Assembly: GCA_035560415.1 (NCBI GenBank) | Contig: DATMZG010000089.1 | Location: 21,712-85,711, forward strand | Origin: DATMXT01 sp035560415 | Lineage (GTDB): Bacteria; Bacillota; Clostridia; Oscillospirales; Feifaniaceae | Direction of reading: 5' to 3' | Length of the DNA: 64,000 bases | Part shown: piece by piece, positions 62,507-64,000 of the stretch | How the letters are laid out: each line of letters opens with the position of its first letter | How positions within the stretch are numbered: the stretch's first letter is position 1 | Notes under the pieces: model-generated | Databases searched by the model: none | Told to the model about the DNA's origin: nothing | The model's input: the letters and a program-made list of their open reading frames with translations, nothing else | Program-made: the position numbers and the translations under genes

Positions 62507-63436
62507 TTACAGTTTTTCCGCCACCCGAAGTTTTGCGCTGCGGCTGCGGGGGTTTTCCGCAAGTTCCCGCTCCGACGGCAGCATGGGCCGCTTTGTCACC
62601 AGCCGCACCTCCGGCTTGTGTCCGCAGACGCAGACCGGCAGGGAGGGCGGGCATATGCAGCCCTTGGCCATTTCGGCGAAAGTCTCTTTGACAATGCGGT
62701 CCTCCAGTGAGTGGAATGTGATGACCGCAATTCGGCCGCCGTGGTTCATCCGCTCGCAGGCCGCCCGGAGGGTGAGCCCGATGGCCTCAAGCTCCGTATT
62801 GACTTCAATGCGTATTCCTTGAAATGTGCGTTTTGCCGGGTGCTGCGCCTCCCTTCGGGAGGCGGCGGGCATTGCCGATATGACAATCTCGGCAAGCTGC
62901 CCCGTCGTCGTGATGGGCGCCTTTAGGCGGGCCCGAACGATTGCGGCGGCAATTCGTCTCGCGTGGCGCTCCTCGCCGTATTTGAAGAGAATTTCGGCCA
63001 GCCGCTCTTCGGAGTATTCGGCCACGACCCGCGCCGCCGTCAGGGGGTCGTCCCGGTTCATGCGCATGTCGAGCGGGGCGTCCTGCATATAGGAAAACCC
63101 GCGCTGCGCGTCGTCGAGTTGAAACGACGACACCCCGAGGTCGAGCAAAAGGCCGTCGATTTTCGCAATGTCGAGCTTGTCCAAAATGGCGACAAGCTCT
63201 CTGAAGTCGGCCTTGACATAAGTGACGTTTTCGTAGTTTGCAAGCCGGGCCCTCGCCCGCTCGTGGGCGTAGGCGTCCTTGTCGATTCCGATGAGCCGGC
63301 CGCCCGGCGACAGCTTTGCGGCAATGCGCTCGCTGTGGCCGCCGCCCCCCATCGTCCCGTCGACGTAAATGCCCCGGGGCTTGATGTCGAGCTCCCAAAT
63401 GGCCTCCTCGGCCATGACCGGATAGTGGCTAAACAC
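62507..63436 (-). CDS. rsmH: 16S rRNA (cytosine-1402-N4) methyltransferase RsmH
   Basis: A 309-residue SAM-dependent enzyme that methylates C1402 in the ribosomal P site. HYPVMAEEAIWEL at the start, VDGTMGGGGHSERIAAKL (SAM loop), LLLDLGVSSFQLDDAQRGFSY and AVITFHSLEDRIVKE are hallmarks. Start GTG 63436 overlaps the mraZ stop by eight bases and has GGAG seven bases upstream. Normal length. Confidence 0.97.
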   Translation of the reverse strand: MFSHYPVMAEEAIWELDIKPRGIYVDGTMGGGGHSERIAAKLSPGGRLIGIDKDAYAHERARARLANYENVTYVKADFRELVAILDKLDIAKIDGLLLDLGVSSFQLDDAQRGFSYMQDAPLDMRMNRDDPLTAARVVAEYSEERLAEILFKYGEERHARRIAAAIVRARLKAPITTTGQLAEIVISAMPAASRREAQHPAKRTFQGIRIEVNTELEAIGLTLRAACERMNHGGRIAVITFHSLEDRIVKETFAEMAKGCICPPSLPVCVCGHKPEVRLVTKRPMLPSERELAENPRSRSAKLRVAEKL

Positions 63437-63848
63437 CGGACTTCTCCATGACGGCCAGCACGTCCTTGTCCCCCATCGTGCCCTCGAAGCCGTCCCAGCT
63501 GGCGGCGTCCCAGAGCTCGGCCCGGCTCTCGGCCCCGACAATGACGACGTCCTTGGTCAGGTTCGCGAGCTTGCGCAGGTTGGCGGGGATGATGATGCGG
63601 CCCTGTGCGTCGGGCATGGCCTCCTCCGCGTTTGCGAAGAAAAACCGCTGCATGTTGCGGGCCTCCCCGAGCGGCGCGGACCGGATGCGGGAGGAGAGCT
63701 TGTCCCACTCCTCCATGGAGTAGAGGAAGAGGCAGCCGTCGAGGCCCCGCGTGATGACAAAAGAGGCACCGAGGTCTTCCCGAAACCGCTGCGGTATGAT
63801 GACCCGGCCCTTGACGTCCATCGTGTGCCGGGACTGTCCGATCAGCAT
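63429..63848 (-). CDS. mraZ: Transcriptional regulator MraZ
   Basis: A 139-residue protein of two SpoVT/AbrB-like halves: SRHTMDVKGRVIIPQRFRED and MPDAQGRIIIPANLRKLA are the two DNA-binding repeats. It forms a ring that binds tandem direct repeats in front of its own operon. ATG 63848 is preceded by a G-rich stretch. First gene of the division cluster. Confidence 0.97.
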   Translation of the reverse strand: MLIGQSRHTMDVKGRVIIPQRFREDLGASFVITRGLDGCLFLYSMEEWDKLSSRIRSAPLGEARNMQRFFFANAEEAMPDAQGRIIIPANLRKLANLTKDVVIVGAESRAELWDAASWDGFEGTMGDKDVLAVMEKSGV

Positions 63849-63865
63849 CTGCGCTCGCCCCCTTC

Positions 63866-63900
63866 CCCACTTTGTGGTACTGAAACCCACTTTTCACCAC
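63866..63900 (-). promoter_or_regulatory. MraZ operator: four 5-mers at exact 10-bp spacing
   Basis: On the minus strand GTGGT (63896-63900), GTGGG (63886-63890), GTACC (63876-63880, degenerate) and GTGGG (63866-63870), each 10 bp apart. A further GTGGT lies at 63915-63919 at the -10 box. MraZ is known to bind such GTGG-type repeats spaced one helical turn apart. Confidence 0.85.
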
Positions 63901-63909
63901 TTACTTAGT

Positions 63910-63937
63910 ATCATACCACAAAAAATCCGTTTTGCAA
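63910..63937 (-). promoter_or_regulatory. SigA promoter of mraZ
   Basis: On the minus strand TTGCAA (63932-63937), 16 bases, TATGAT (63910-63915). The MraZ boxes lie just downstream, so bound MraZ would block it. Confidence 0.75.
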
Positions 63938-63961
63938 GTGCAAATCCCCGCCGTAAATATC

Positions 63962-63986
63962 AAAAGCCCCGCTTGTGGCGGGGCTT
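63962..63986 (-). terminator. Terminator of a gene beyond the window
   Basis: Hairpin AAGCCCCGC / GCGGGGCTT with a five-base loop, followed on the minus strand by TTTTGAT. It insulates the mraZ promoter from the upstream gene. Confidence 0.8.
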
Positions 63987-64000
63987 CATTTATTTTATTC

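Overview
This window is one continuous piece of a GC-rich Firmicutes chromosome, most likely class Clostridia and probably near the Oscillospiraceae/Ruminococcaceae. The pointers are a perfect CIRCE operator on clpB, a KtrAB potassium system, the DUF6323/DUF6179 pair, a CD1247-type protein, L20/infC-type and L21-type leader RNAs, and the long runs infC-rpmI-rplT, topA-trmFO-plsX-acpP-rnc-smc-ftsY-rdgB-yhbY-nadD-yqeK-rsfS-leuS and mraZ-to-ftsZ. I see no rRNA, tRNA, CRISPR array, phage or intact insertion sequence. Nearly all genes lie on the minus strand.

Layout. 1-7.7 kb: 3' half of purD, an MFS transporter, a PatB-type C-S lyase behind a DUF401 membrane protein, a two-component system and an amidohydrolase. 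7.7-14.7 kb: an accessory-looking stretch with a ClpB that lacks its N-terminal domain under HrcA/CIRCE control, a two-gene ABC-type ATPase plus DUF4435/Toprim module resembling the PARIS anti-phage system, and a PatB aminotransferase fused to a peroxiredoxin-like domain. 14.7-21.4 kb: a CD1247-type protein, efp, an M24 peptidase, an endonuclease-IV-like barrel, yqeG, a GntR regulator, DUF6179/DUF6323, an EamA transporter and rpsU. 21.4-34.6 kb: a tightly overlapping chain from rnc through smc, ftsY, rdgB, yhbY, nadD, yqeK, LCP and rsfS to leuS. 34.7-43.4 kb: plsX/acpP, trmFO, topA, dprA, a SpoU methylase and ktrAB. 43.5-47.3 kb: a MITE-like palindromic element, then the infC-rpmI-rplT and rplU-rpmA ribosomal operons with leader RNAs, and obgE. 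47.2-50.1 kb: an in-frame Lgt-FolD fusion and a CorA transporter preceded by a short leader peptide. 50.1-63.9 kb: the division and cell-wall cluster mraZ-rsmH-ftsL-pbp-murE-mraY-ftsW-murG-murA-divIB-DUF881-sbp-ftsZ, without murD or murF.

The genes mostly serve growth: peptidoglycan synthesis and septation, translation, SRP targeting, chromosome organisation, phospholipid initiation and nucleotide clean-up. Many adjacent genes overlap by 4 bases (ATGA, GTGA or TTGA), implying translational coupling, and non-ATG starts are frequent (several GTG and TTG, an apparent CTG in smc, ATC in infC).

Most novel-looking points: (i) a 27-codon leader ORF before corA that begins Met-Asn-Pro-Asp-Pro, close to the Met-Glu-Pro-Asp-Pro start of enterobacterial MgtL and so a candidate Mg2+-sensing leader; (ii) the PARIS-like ATPase/DUF4435 pair; (iii) the Lgt-FolD and PatB-peroxiredoxin fusions; (iv) the palindromic element at 43.46-43.73 kb; (v) unusual initiation codons.
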